In this document: positions 24,127-31,904 of the stretch, piece after piece
Position numbering within the stretch: the stretch's first letter is position 1
Layout: each line of letters opens with the position of its first letter
Source of the DNA: an uncultured Butyricicoccus sp.
Lineage (GTDB): Bacteria; Bacillota; Clostridia; Oscillospirales; Butyricicoccaceae
DNA: 38,559 bases
Reading direction: 5' to 3'
Assembly (NCBI GenBank): GCA_900547195.1
Contig: URFQ01000014.1
Coordinates: forward strand, 1-38,559
Position numbers and translations under genes: made by a program
Notes under the pieces: generated by a model
What the model saw: only the letters and a program-made list of their open reading frames with translations
Told to the model about the DNA's origin: nothing
Databases searched by the model: none

Positions 24127-25446
24127 TTACTGATTCTTGGCAGCCGCATCGGTCAGCGCCTGGCAGAAGCCCTTGGCGTCAAGCTGGCCGCTTGCAAGCA
24201 GCGGGAGCTGCTGGCTCATCACATCCAGCAGATTGGGGAACATGGTCGCCTGCATGGTATCCGAACGGCCCTGGCCGTCGTTGGTCGCAAGATCCAGGAA
24301 CTCGGCCAGGAGCGGATATTTCTCCTTGGCGGCGTCCGTCAGCTCCACGGTATTGGAAGCCGGTACCATGCCCTGCACTTCCATGGCCACCTGCTGCGCA
24401 TGCGCGGAAGTGAAGAATTTTACCATCTCTATGGCAGCCTCTTCGACCTTGGGATCGTCCTGTTTGGTGACAATATAGCCCTGGATCGGGGCGTCATAGA
24501 CAAAGTTTTCCGGGAAGATGGCAACGCCGATCTTGTCGGAAAAGCCTTCCTCGGTCTTGGAAGGGTCGGAGAAGTCGCCCAGCATCCACGGGCCGTTGGC
24601 GATCATGGCCGTCTGGCCGGACAGGAAGTTGTTGGCCGCGTTCTCATATTTGCCGCCCACCGCATCCTGTGTGGTGTAATTCTGGTACATCTTCTGGATG
24701 TTCGCAACCGCTTGCAGCATTTCGGGGGTGTTGTAGTCGGTCGGGTTCATGGTCTGCATAAACGTAAGGCCTTCGTCCGAAGCCGTGCCGACCATGGCAC
24801 CCATCCACAGCTGGGTGACCCACGCGGAATCCGCGGTGTCCATGGACAGCGGGGTGATGCCAGCAGCCTTCAGCTGGTCGCACTGCCGGAAGAACTCGTC
24901 CCAGGTCTTGGCCGGCGCCGCGATGCCTGCTTTCTGGAACAGCTCCTTATTATAGAAATAGCCGATGACCTGGCCTTCCATCGAAGAAGCGTAGATCTTG
25001 CCGTCCCGGCTGTTGGTGGTCAGCGCGGTGTCCGAGTACAGCGCTTTCCACTCCGGATCGGAATTGACCGCGTCGGTCAAATCCACCGCCAGGTCTTTGG
25101 CGACCACCAGGTCGAGCAGGTTATAGCCGCCGCCGTAGATGACCGGGGGCAGGTCGCCGGTGCCCAGCTGCACCTTGATTTTGTCAATATAGTTCTGGTC
25201 GCCCGGGACGTCCTCTTTCTTGATCTGGTACTTCCCCTTGTACTGCTCATTGAATTCCGCGATGAGCTGGTCGCAGACCGGGGCTGCGGTGTTGGTGCCG
25301 CATTGGTAGGTCGGGTAATTGATGGTGATCACCCCGGCGCTGTCGCCGCCGTCCGCCGCATTGTCCTTTTTGCCGCCGCAGCCGGCAAGCGCGCCGGCCA
25401 GCATGGTACCGGCCATCAGCATGGCCAGGACACGTCTCGTTTTCAT
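24127..25446 (-). CDS. ABC sugar transporter solute-binding lipoprotein (family 1)
   Basis: A 439-residue extracytoplasmic receptor. The signal peptide ends in lipobox LAGC (Cys23), followed by a Gly/Lys/Asp linker. The rest matches family 1 sugar-binding proteins: GKIYASSMEGQVIGYFYNK, KTWDEFFRQCDQLKAAGITP and GQTAMIANGPWMLGDF are characteristic. It binds a mono- or oligosaccharide outside the cell and delivers it to the permeases. ATG 25446 follows GAGGAGGT. It is the first gene of the operon and faces the YesM/YesN-type pair that probably regulates it. Confidence 0.94.
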   Translation of the reverse strand: MKTRRVLAMLMAGTMLAGALAGCGGKKDNAADGGDSAGVITINYPTYQCGTNTAAPVCDQLIAEFNEQYKGKYQIKKEDVPGDQNYIDKIKVQLGTGDLPPVIYGGGYNLLDLVVAKDLAVDLTDAVNSDPEWKALYSDTALTTNSRDGKIYASSMEGQVIGYFYNKELFQKAGIAAPAKTWDEFFRQCDQLKAAGITPLSMDTADSAWVTQLWMGAMVGTASDEGLTFMQTMNPTDYNTPEMLQAVANIQKMYQNYTTQDAVGGKYENAANNFLSGQTAMIANGPWMLGDFSDPSKTEEGFSDKIGVAIFPENFVYDAPIQGYIVTKQDDPKVEEAAIEMVKFFTSAHAQQVAMEVQGMVPASNTVELTDAAKEKYPLLAEFLDLATNDGQGRSDTMQATMFPNLLDVMSQQLPLLASGQLDAKGFCQALTDAAAKNQ

Positions 25447-25503
25447 AAAAATACCTCCTCTTCCGCAATTGCGGCCTGCGCCGCGCGGTTGGTTGATGCC
25501 TTT

Positions 25504-25532
25504 ATTATAGGGGCTGCATACGGTTTCTACAA
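25504..25532 (-). promoter_or_regulatory. Promoter of the ABC/GH4/NagB operon
   Basis: On the minus strand TTGTAG (25527-25532) and a perfect TATAAT (25504-25509) are 17 bases apart, about 58 bases before the solute-binding protein start. The imperfect -35 fits activation by the divergent response regulator. Confidence 0.7.
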
Positions 25533-25588
25533 TGAACAAACCGCGCGAAAAAATGGAACTTTGTTGCGTTTGCAGCGGTAAAATGTTA

Positions 25589-25649
25589 CAGGAAACAGGA
25601 AAATAGGATTTTCTTGTTCAAAAACAGGATTAATTTTTCCTGTGTTCCT
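25589..25649. promoter_or_regulatory. Imperfect inverted repeat, candidate response-regulator operator
   Basis: AGGAAACAGGAAAA near 25590-25603 is mirrored by TTTTTCCTGTGTTCCT (25634-25649), and further ACAGGA units lie between them (25624-25629). The site sits upstream of both divergent transcription units. AraC-type regulators bind repeated half-sites, so this is a reasonable YesN-type operator; the assignment is inference. For the sensor gene on the plus strand a TATAAT occurs at 25697-25702. Confidence 0.45.
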
Positions 25650-25742
25650 CCAGGGGCGGCCGGCATGGTGCACAAACGCGGGAAAACGTGCTATAGTATA
25701 ATCGAACCGGTTTCCATACCCCAAACATGGAGGTGCCCCCGC

Positions 25743-27482
25743 ATGAAACGCAAAATTTCACTCACCGCGCTGGCGATTCTTCTGGTTTGCCTGCTGGTGT
25801 TCCTGCCGGTGGTCAGCGCGAGCGTCTACTTTACCCGCACCGTATCCCGGCAGCTCGAGCACAACGCCAGCGAGACGGTGGCCGTCTATCTCGACCAATT
25901 TACCGAACAGACCGACCGCATGCTCGGCACGCTGCGGGACTGCATCTACTACCTGACCACGGACGCCGCCGCGCGCCGCATGATGCAGCAGGAGTCCCCG
26001 GTGACCCAGATCGAGATTTTGCAGCTCGAGCAGCAGTTCAGCCGCGCCTTTACTCTTGGCGATTCGCTGAACCCGGACGTGGTCAGCGCCATCTATCTGC
26101 TGAAAAGCACGCAGGACTATTTTGCGGTCTACGGGGGAAACTATTACCGGAACACCTCCCGGCGCATCCTGACCATGTATCAGGGCTATCAGGACTGCAA
26201 CGCGGCGCGCACCCTGTACACCGACCCGCGCAACAAAGGCTACGCTTACATGATCCTCGACTTCGTCGACCTGAACAGCATCGCGCCGCTTGGCAAGATT
26301 ATCGTGGAACTGGATATGCGGAGCCTGCTCGACATTTCCTCCCTGCAAACGCTGTACCCATCCACGGCCGTGCTGTTCCGCGGCACAGACGGCCGCGAAA
26401 TCGGCTCCTATGGCGCGGACGCGCTGCCCGCCTTGCCCGGGCTGGACGCGGCAAGCGAGATTACGCTGGACGGGGCGTCCTGGTACCATGCCTCGCGGCA
26501 GCTGCCCGAGGACCGCGAACGCATTGACCTTTATATCCCGCGCAGTGAAATTTTGACCGGCATCCGGCAAAGCACACAGATTTATATCCTGGTCACAGCG
26601 GTCATCCTGCTGTTCGCGCTGCTCGTTGCGGCCACGTTTATCGTGCTGCTCCTGCATCCGCTGCGGCAGATGCTGCACCGCATCGGCCGTCTGGCCTCCG
26701 GCGACCTGTCCGTCCGCATGGACGAAACACCATACCGCGAAACCGAAACCCTCGCGCATGCCTTCAACGATATGGCCAACCGGCTGGACACCCTGTTTTA
26801 TGAGGTCTACCAAAAGGGCCTTCTCCTGCGCGATGCGGAAATCGGCCAGCTGGAATCCCAAATCCAGCCGCACTTTATTTTCAACATCCTGGAGCTGATC
26901 AACATGCGCTGCATGGCGGCCGGCCAGCCCGCCATCTGCACGACCGTGCAAAACCTGGCGCAGCTGCTGCGCGCAAACGTCGTCCATCACGGCGAGCAGA
27001 CCATTACCTTCCGTGAAGAGCTGGAATATGTGAAATATTATCTGGCGCTGCAAAAAGAGCGGTTCGAGGAAAAGCTGCAATACGCCGTCAACCTCGAGGA
27101 TCCGGAAATCCTGGATTACGCGCTGCCCAAGCTGACCATCCAGCCGCTCGTGGAAAACAGCATTGTGCATGGGCTGGAACCAAAGCGGCAGGGCGGCTGG
27201 GTGCGCATCAGCATCTGGGAGGAAGAGGACGCGGTCTACATTCGCGTCAGCGACGACGGCGTGGGCTTTGACCCGTCCGCACTGCCCGCGGCCCAGTCCG
27301 ACGACCGCCGCCACGCGCATGTGGCGCTGCGCAACATCGAACGCCGCATTCATCTGCTGTATGGCGAGCCATATGGGATGGACGTCAAATCTGCGCCCGG
27401 CGAGGGGACGAGCATTGTGCTCACCCTGCCCATCCTGCCGGGCGCGCCCGAAAAGGAGGAACCGCCATGCTGCGTGTCATGA
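25743..27482 (+). CDS. Sensor histidine kinase, YesM type
   Basis: A 579-residue membrane kinase. The first membrane segment covers about residues 6-30; an extracellular sensing domain of roughly 250 residues follows, then a second segment (YILVTAVILLFALLVAATF) and a HAMP domain (HPLRQMLHRIGRLASGDLSV). The phosphorylation site is His377 in QIQPHFIFNILE, the HisKA_7TM/YesM-type His kinase box. The ATPase domain has the N-box PLVENSIVHGLEP and the G-box DDGVGFDP. ATG 25743 has GGAGGTG upstream. It overlaps the response regulator gene by 16 bases and probably senses the sugar or its bound receptor. Confidence 0.93.
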   Translation: MKRKISLTALAILLVCLLVFLPVVSASVYFTRTVSRQLEHNASETVAVYLDQFTEQTDRMLGTLRDCIYYLTTDAAARRMMQQESPVTQIEILQLEQQFSRAFTLGDSLNPDVVSAIYLLKSTQDYFAVYGGNYYRNTSRRILTMYQGYQDCNAARTLYTDPRNKGYAYMILDFVDLNSIAPLGKIIVELDMRSLLDISSLQTLYPSTAVLFRGTDGREIGSYGADALPALPGLDAASEITLDGASWYHASRQLPEDRERIDLYIPRSEILTGIRQSTQIYILVTAVILLFALLVAATFIVLLLHPLRQMLHRIGRLASGDLSVRMDETPYRETETLAHAFNDMANRLDTLFYEVYQKGLLLRDAEIGQLESQIQPHFIFNILELINMRCMAAGQPAICTTVQNLAQLLRANVVHHGEQTITFREELEYVKYYLALQKERFEEKLQYAVNLEDPEILDYALPKLTIQPLVENSIVHGLEPKRQGGWVRISIWEEEDAVYIRVSDDGVGFDPSALPAAQSDDRRHAHVALRNIERRIHLLYGEPYGMDVKSAPGEGTSIVLTLPILPGAPEKEEPPCCVS

Positions 27483-29047
27483 TTGTCGATAACGAGGCCG
27501 CCATCCGCAAGGGGCTGATCCACTGCATCCACTGGGAGGAGCTGGGCTGCCAGATCGCGGCCCAGGCCGAGGACGGCGTCGCGGCCCTCGAGCAGATTGC
27601 AAGCGCTTCGCCCGATATCATCATCAGCGATATCCGCATGCCGGGCATGGACGGGCTGGAGCTTGCGCAGGCCGTCAGCGAGCGCTGCCCGCATATCAAG
27701 GTGATTATCCTGACCGGATACCCGGATTTTTCCTATGCGCAGCGCGCCATCCAGTACCATGTGGTGGATTTTGTGCTCAAGCCGACCACGGTGGAAAACC
27801 TGACCCATGCGGTCGAAAAAGCCAAGGCGGCCATTGCGGAGGATCGCAGCAGCCAAACCCTCCAGCAGGAGCTTGCCACCACGTCCGAGCAGAATTTGCA
27901 GCTCCAGCGCAGCATGCTGCTGCACGATCTCATCCACCGCATCGACTGCTCCCAGCTGTATGTGTTTAACCGCCTGGCGCAGCTGGATATGGATTTGAGC
28001 AGCTACTTTGTCCTCAAGCTGCATATCGCGCCGCTCGAAGGGGAAACCCTGACCGAAACGGAGTTTTCCGACAACCTGACCCAGTCGCAGGAAATCCTGG
28101 CCGACTGCCTGTCCGAGTACCCGCTCTACTACATCGCACGCGGCACGCAGGATTGCTACGGCGTGGCCTGCGCCGCCGGGGAAGCGCCGGTGACCGCGCT
28201 GTGCCAGGAAGCCGTCAATATTGTCGGCAGCCTGCCGCGCTTTACGCTGTCCATCGGCATTTCCAATTGCCGGGACAACCCCATCGTGCTCGCGGATGCG
28301 GCCGACGAAGCCTCGCAGGCCGTGCAGTTTGCGTCCTTCACCCCGAACCAGCCGGTCGTCCATTTTGCCGAGCTTGGTTCGTTCCCGCAGCAGCTGACCG
28401 ATGCGATCTACCGCCGGCTCTGCGCGGTCAAGGCCGCGATTGATACCCGGAACACGGCCGAGGCCGGCCGCATGCTGGATCAGGTTTTTGCCTTTGTGCG
28501 CGCGCATAAGCTGCCGCCCGACACGGTGCGCAGCGTATGCGTATACGTCCATCAGTTCAGCATGGATTTGCAGCTCCCGCAGGCCGCCGAACACATCATC
28601 GCCGAGGGCGGCATCAGTTCGCTCAAACGCATTCTGGAAACCGCCTCGATTGCGGAGATGGAGGAATGCACCCGCAGCTTTGTACAGCAGATGCTGGCGC
28701 CCGCGCAGGATGGCGGCGCCAACATCGACCATCTGATCCTGTCGGTCAAGGCGTATGTGGACAGCCACTACGGCGAGGCGTTATCGCTTGAGCAGCTGGC
28801 GCAGCAGTTTTATTTAAGCCCAAGCTATCTCAGCCGGATCTTTAAGCGGGAAACCGGCGTGAACCTCAGCACCTACCTGCAAAATGTGCGCATTGAGGCC
28901 GCAAAAACGCTGCTGCGCACCTCGGATCTCAAAAGCTACGAGGTGGCCGAACGGGTGGGCATCAACGACCCGGTCTATTTTTCGCGCATTTTTAAAAAAG
29001 TAACCGGGTTGAAGCCAAAGGATTACCGCCACAGCGTGCAGGGGTAG
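27467..29047 (+). CDS. Response regulator with AraC-type DNA-binding domain, YesN type
   Basis: A 526-residue cytoplasmic regulator. The receiver domain has the phospho-acceptor Asp55 in IIISDIRMPGMDG and the conserved Thr/Lys pair (ILTGYP, FVLKPT). A long middle region of about 290 residues follows, then the AraC helix-turn-helix pair at the C-terminus (LSLEQLAQQFYLSPSYLSRI and YEVAERVGINDPVYFSRIF). AAAAGGAGG lies upstream of the ATG inside the kinase gene. It probably activates the divergent sugar operon. A terminator follows at once. Confidence 0.94.
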   Translation: MLRVMIVDNEAAIRKGLIHCIHWEELGCQIAAQAEDGVAALEQIASASPDIIISDIRMPGMDGLELAQAVSERCPHIKVIILTGYPDFSYAQRAIQYHVVDFVLKPTTVENLTHAVEKAKAAIAEDRSSQTLQQELATTSEQNLQLQRSMLLHDLIHRIDCSQLYVFNRLAQLDMDLSSYFVLKLHIAPLEGETLTETEFSDNLTQSQEILADCLSEYPLYYIARGTQDCYGVACAAGEAPVTALCQEAVNIVGSLPRFTLSIGISNCRDNPIVLADAADEASQAVQFASFTPNQPVVHFAELGSFPQQLTDAIYRRLCAVKAAIDTRNTAEAGRMLDQVFAFVRAHKLPPDTVRSVCVYVHQFSMDLQLPQAAEHIIAEGGISSLKRILETASIAEMEECTRSFVQQMLAPAQDGGANIDHLILSVKAYVDSHYGEALSLEQLAQQFYLSPSYLSRIFKRETGVNLSTYLQNVRIEAAKTLLRTSDLKSYEVAERVGINDPVYFSRIFKKVTGLKPKDYRHSVQG

Positions 29048-29062
29048 CGCGCAGGGCATGAA

Positions 29063-29089
29063 AAAGTCCGGACACGGGGTCCGGACTTT
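29063..29089 (+). terminator. Terminator of the sensor/regulator operon
   Basis: An 11-bp stem AAAGTCCGGAC/GTCCGGACTTT (29063-29073 with 29079-29089) with loop ACGGG, 15 bases after the regulator stop. Its sequence is nearly repeated at 29281-29308, on the other side of the dispersed repeat. Confidence 0.85.
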
Positions 29090-29094
29090 CAGAC

Positions 29095-29276
29095 TGTCGA
29101 AAAACTACAGTTTTTCGACAAGTACGCCCGCCGCCATAAATGGCTCTGGGCGAGGGAGTTTTGAAAAGGCGCATAAATGAGCCATTTCAAAACTCTTGTT
29201 GTCAAAAAAGTCAGGCACATGTCCTGACTTTTTTGAGAATTTTATACGCGCTGTGGCGCGGGAAGCTTTTTTGACA
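29095..29276 (+). repeat. Dispersed hairpin-rich repeat, copy 2 (complete, about 182 bp)
   Basis: The element appears bounded by imperfect terminal inverted repeats: TGTCGAAAAACT (29095-29106) and AGCTTTTTTGACA (29264-29276). Next to the left end a mirrored copy makes a 12-bp palindrome (29095-29106 with 29109-29120). Internally there are three hairpins: 29158-29166 with 29185-29193; 29202-29215 with 29223-29236 (14 perfect bp); and 29247-29251 with 29256-29260. From 29144 onward it matches 1-132. It is non-coding. The two copies are 29 kb apart, in the same orientation, each beside a terminator. Confidence 0.8.
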
Positions 29277-29280
29277 AGCT

Positions 29281-29308
29281 AAAAGTCCGGACACGGGGCC
29301 GGACTTTT
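29281..29308 (-). terminator. Terminator of thiC
   Basis: A 10-bp stem AAAAGTCCGG/CCGGACTTTT (29281-29290 with 29299-29308) 12 bases past the thiC stop, with TTTT on the minus strand. It is a near copy of the hairpin at 29063-29089. Confidence 0.8.
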
Positions 29309-29320
29309 TTGTGCAGGGGG

Positions 29321-30643
29321 TCAGCAGGAACCGTCCTCGGTACAGAACGCAACGGTCTTGCCCTCCAGAATCTGATTGGTGGTGCGAATGGCGCACATTT
29401 TCCCGCACATGGAGCACTGATGCCGGTCGGAAGGCGGAACCTGGTTAAAAAACCGTTCCGCCTTCTCCGGATCGAGCGCCAGCCGGAATTGCGCCTCCCA
29501 ATCCAGCTTATGCCGCGCCTCGGCCATGGCGTCGTCTCGGCTGCGCGCGCCGGGCAGGCCGAGCGCCAGATCTGCCGCATGCGCCGCAATCTTGGATGCA
29601 GCAATGCCTTCCCGCACGTCATCAAGGTCAGGCAGCCGCAGATGCTCCGCCGGCGTGACATAACAAAGAAAATTTGCGCCCGCTTGCGCAGCGATCGCGC
29701 CGCCGATGGCCGATGTAATATGGTCGTACCCGGGCGCGACGTCGGTCACCAGCGGCCCCAGCACATAGAACGGCGCGCCGTGGCAAATGCGCTTTTGCAT
29801 CACCATATTGGCGGCAATTTCATTCATCGCCATATGACCCGGGCCTTCCACCATCACCTGCACATCCCTCTCCCAGGCGCGCCTGGTCAGGTTGCCCAGT
29901 TCAATCAGTTCGGAGATCTGCCCCGCATCCGAAGCGTCCGCAATGCAGCCGGGACGCAGGGCGTCTCCGAGCGAAATGGTCACATCGTATCTGCGCAGGA
30001 TTTCGAGCAGCTCGTCATAATACTCAAAAAACGGGTTTTCCCGCCCGGTCATCTGCATCCAGGCAAAGAGCAGCGACCCGCCGCGGGACACAATATTCAT
30101 CTTCCGCTTTTGCCGCAGAAAGGCTTCCACTGCCCGTCGGTTGATGCCCGCGTGAATGGTCATGAAGTCCACGCCTTCTCTGGCATGCGCCTCGACAACC
30201 CGCAGAAAATCCTCAGGTGTAATCTTAAGCAAGTCCTTCTCAAGATAGCCGATCGCGTCGTACATTGGCACGGTGCCAATCATCGCCGGTGAAACGGCGA
30301 GCAGCTTTTGCCGGAAGGTATTGGTTTTCCCGTAGTTGGACAGATCCATAATGGATTCCGCGCCCATCGCAAGGGCCATGTCCACCTTGCGCATTTCAAG
30401 GTCATAATCCTTGGCGTCCCCCGAAATTCCGAGATTGACGTTGATCTTTACCCGGAGGCCGTCGCCAATCCCCTCGGCCGACAGGCTGGCGTGGTTTACA
30501 TTGGCCGGGATGGCAACCGTGCCTCGGGCAACACGCTCCATAATAAAATCCACCGGGCGGTTTTCTTTCCGCGCGACCGTTTCCATCTCCGGGGTGACGA
30601 TGCCGCGCTTGGCCGCATCCATTTGGGTTGCATAGTTTTTCAT
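29321..30643 (-). CDS. thiC: Phosphomethylpyrimidine synthase ThiC
   Basis: A 440-residue radical-SAM-type enzyme that rearranges aminoimidazole ribotide to hydroxymethylpyrimidine phosphate for thiamine synthesis. Strong family blocks include FIMERVARGTVAIPANVNH, MDLSNYGKTN, FMTIHAGINR, SRGGSLLFAW, VEGPGHMAMNEI and PGYDHITSAIGGAIAA. The C-terminal cluster motif reads C410-x2-C413-x3-C417, one residue shorter between the last two Cys than the CX2CX4C of the better known bacterial enzymes. The protein has the short form without the extra N-terminal domain. ATG 30643 follows AAGGAG. It is a single-gene unit governed by a TPP riboswitch. Confidence 0.96.
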   Translation of the reverse strand: MKNYATQMDAAKRGIVTPEMETVARKENRPVDFIMERVARGTVAIPANVNHASLSAEGIGDGLRVKINVNLGISGDAKDYDLEMRKVDMALAMGAESIMDLSNYGKTNTFRQKLLAVSPAMIGTVPMYDAIGYLEKDLLKITPEDFLRVVEAHAREGVDFMTIHAGINRRAVEAFLRQKRKMNIVSRGGSLLFAWMQMTGRENPFFEYYDELLEILRRYDVTISLGDALRPGCIADASDAGQISELIELGNLTRRAWERDVQVMVEGPGHMAMNEIAANMVMQKRICHGAPFYVLGPLVTDVAPGYDHITSAIGGAIAAQAGANFLCYVTPAEHLRLPDLDDVREGIAASKIAAHAADLALGLPGARSRDDAMAEARHKLDWEAQFRLALDPEKAERFFNQVPPSDRHQCSMCGKMCAIRTTNQILEGKTVAFCTEDGSC

Positions 30644-30789
30644 ACCGCTGTGCTCCTTTTTCAAATTCCAGCCTGCGTTGCAGTGGCGAAACGCAAAATG
30701 CTGGTTAAAAAGCAAGGGCCGGATGGTCAGGGCGGAGGAAGATTCCCGCACGGACAGCAGGTGCTCAAAAAGGGGGCGCAGAAGCGCGT

Positions 30790-30825
30790 AAAAAAGCTCT
30801 GCTTTCCCCTTCGAGAAACCAGAGC
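30790..30825 (-). terminator. Attenuator terminator of the thiC riboswitch
   Basis: Stem GCTCTG/CAGAGC (minus strand, 30820-30825 with 30796-30801), extended by an inner TTTC/GAAA pairing, followed by six T residues (30790-30795). It lies between the TPP aptamer and thiC, so TPP-dependent termination is the likely mechanism. Confidence 0.85.
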
Positions 30826-30847
30826 ATCCAATTCATTTGCAAGTTTT

Positions 30848-30935
30848 GCAACAGCTTCCCTACGATGGTACTAACCAACAGGTTCAAAGGGTTAAGCTCT
30901 CGCTCTCTCAGCCGTTCATCACGGCACCCCTGCTT
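30848..30935 (-). promoter_or_regulatory. TPP riboswitch aptamer (THI element)
   Basis: The minus strand shows the conserved order GGGGTGCC, GGCTGAGA, ACCCTTTGAACCTG, GGTTAGTACC and CGTAGGGAAGC. The closing P1 helix can form between AGCAG and CTGTT at the two ends. The aptamer starts about 10 bases after the promoter and is followed by a terminator. High TPP is expected to stop transcription before thiC. Confidence 0.95.
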
Positions 30936-30945
30936 ACTAAAATTC

Positions 30946-30974
30946 AGTATAACGGCGGCGTCCGCGCTTGTCAA
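30946..30974 (-). promoter_or_regulatory. Promoter of the thiC riboswitch transcript
   Basis: Minus strand TTGACA (30969-30974) and TATACT (30946-30951) with a 17-base spacer, placing the transcript start just ahead of the TPP aptamer. Confidence 0.88.
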
Positions 30975-31112
30975 GCTGAAAATCCTTCTTCGGCGCAGTC
31001 AAGGAAAGACCGCCCGGAAAAATGTCAATCTTGTGCAAAAACTTCGCAATATTATCCTAGCATTTTCATGGGATTTTGTTTTATAATCATTACATCGAAT
31101 TCTTAGATTTAT

Positions 31113-31226
31113 ATCCTGCCCTGTGCGGAAAAGACAGGATTTTTCCGACCATCTCGAAGCAATAATCTCTCTTTTTCCCTTACTCTGTCTGCGGAAAAGC
31201 CCGGATTTTGAAACATCCGGGCTTTT
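31113..31226 (+). other. Non-coding stretch with two tandem terminator-like hairpins
   Basis: Between the thiC promoter and the flavodoxin promoter (about 280 bases) no gene is visible. It holds ATCCTG/CAGGAT (31113-31118 with 31135-31140) followed by four T residues, and a perfect 12-bp stem AAAAGCCCGGAT/ATCCGGGCTTTT (31195-31206 with 31215-31226). A TATAAT occurs at 31082-31087 without a good -35. The hairpins may insulate the flanking units or end a small transcript; no RNA family is recognised. Confidence 0.5.
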
Positions 31227-31257
31227 CTATTGCTTAATCTGTTTTATAAAAAAGCGC

Positions 31258-31288
31258 TTGACTTGGAGCGCGCTCCAAGGAGTACGAT
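31258..31288 (+). promoter_or_regulatory. MerR-type promoter/operator of the flavodoxin gene
   Basis: TTGACT (31258-31263) and TACGAT (31283-31288) are 19 bases apart. A perfect 18-bp palindrome CTTGGAGCGCGCTCCAAG (31262-31279) fills the spacer. An over-long spacer occupied by a dyad is the hallmark of promoters untwisted by MerR-family activators. No MerR gene lies in the window. Confidence 0.75.
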
Positions 31289-31328
31289 AAGATTGTAATG
31301 ATAAGCAAGCCGGGAAAGGAGACCCCAC

Positions 31329-31814
31329 ATGGCAAAAAAAATACTCGTCGCTTATTTTTCATGCAGCGGCATTACCAAAAAAGCAGCGGAAGCCCTTGCC
31401 AGCGCCGTAGGCGCAGACCTCTATGAAATCCTGCCGGAAACTCCCTATACGGCGGCGGATCTGGACTGGATGGACAAAAAAAGCCGCAGCACCATCGAGA
31501 TGCAGGATCCGTCCTCGCGGCCTGCGATCGCCGGAACGGTCGCGGATATGGACGCATATGGCACAGTCTTTGTCGGCTTCCCCATCTGGTGGTATGTAGC
31601 GCCGGCCATCATCCATACGTTCCTCGAAAGCTATGACTTTTCCGGCAAGACGATTGTCCCATTCTGCACTTCGGGCGGCAGCGGCGCCGGCAAGACCGAC
31701 GAAGTCCTGCACGCCCTGTGCCCGGATACCGTGCAGTGGCGCCCATGCAAGCTGCTGAACGGCCGCATTTCCAAAGAGCAGCTCTCCAAATGGGTGGACG
31801 GCCTCAGCCTGTAA
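31329..31814 (+). CDS. Flavodoxin
   Basis: A 161-residue cytoplasmic FMN electron carrier. The phosphate loop is ILVAYFSCSGITKKAAE; the second flavin loop is GFPIWWYVAP and the third CTSGGSG. GGAAAGGAG precedes the ATG. A MerR-type promoter drives it. It is clearly related to the flavodoxin part of the exported fusion at 34561-35556 (shared ETPYTA, FLESYDFSGKTI and PIWW), so the two probably arose by duplication. Its partner reductase is not obvious, though thioredoxin reductase lies just downstream on the other strand. Confidence 0.93.
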   Translation: MAKKILVAYFSCSGITKKAAEALASAVGADLYEILPETPYTAADLDWMDKKSRSTIEMQDPSSRPAIAGTVADMDAYGTVFVGFPIWWYVAPAIIHTFLESYDFSGKTIVPFCTSGGSGAGKTDEVLHALCPDTVQWRPCKLLNGRISKEQLSKWVDGLSL

Positions 31815-31837
31815 ACAATTTGGCCTGTCCCCGCGCA

Positions 31838-31871
31838 AAAGCCCCTGGAATCAGAAGATTCCGGGGGCTTT
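31838..31871. terminator. Bidirectional terminator between flavodoxin and trxB
   Basis: A 15-bp stem with one G-U pair (31838-31852 with 31857-31871) and an AGAA loop. It has A-rich and T-rich flanks suited to both convergent genes. Confidence 0.82.
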
Positions 31872-31904
31872 CCCATGTGCGGATGCCGCCAAACCGCGGC
31901 CTGT

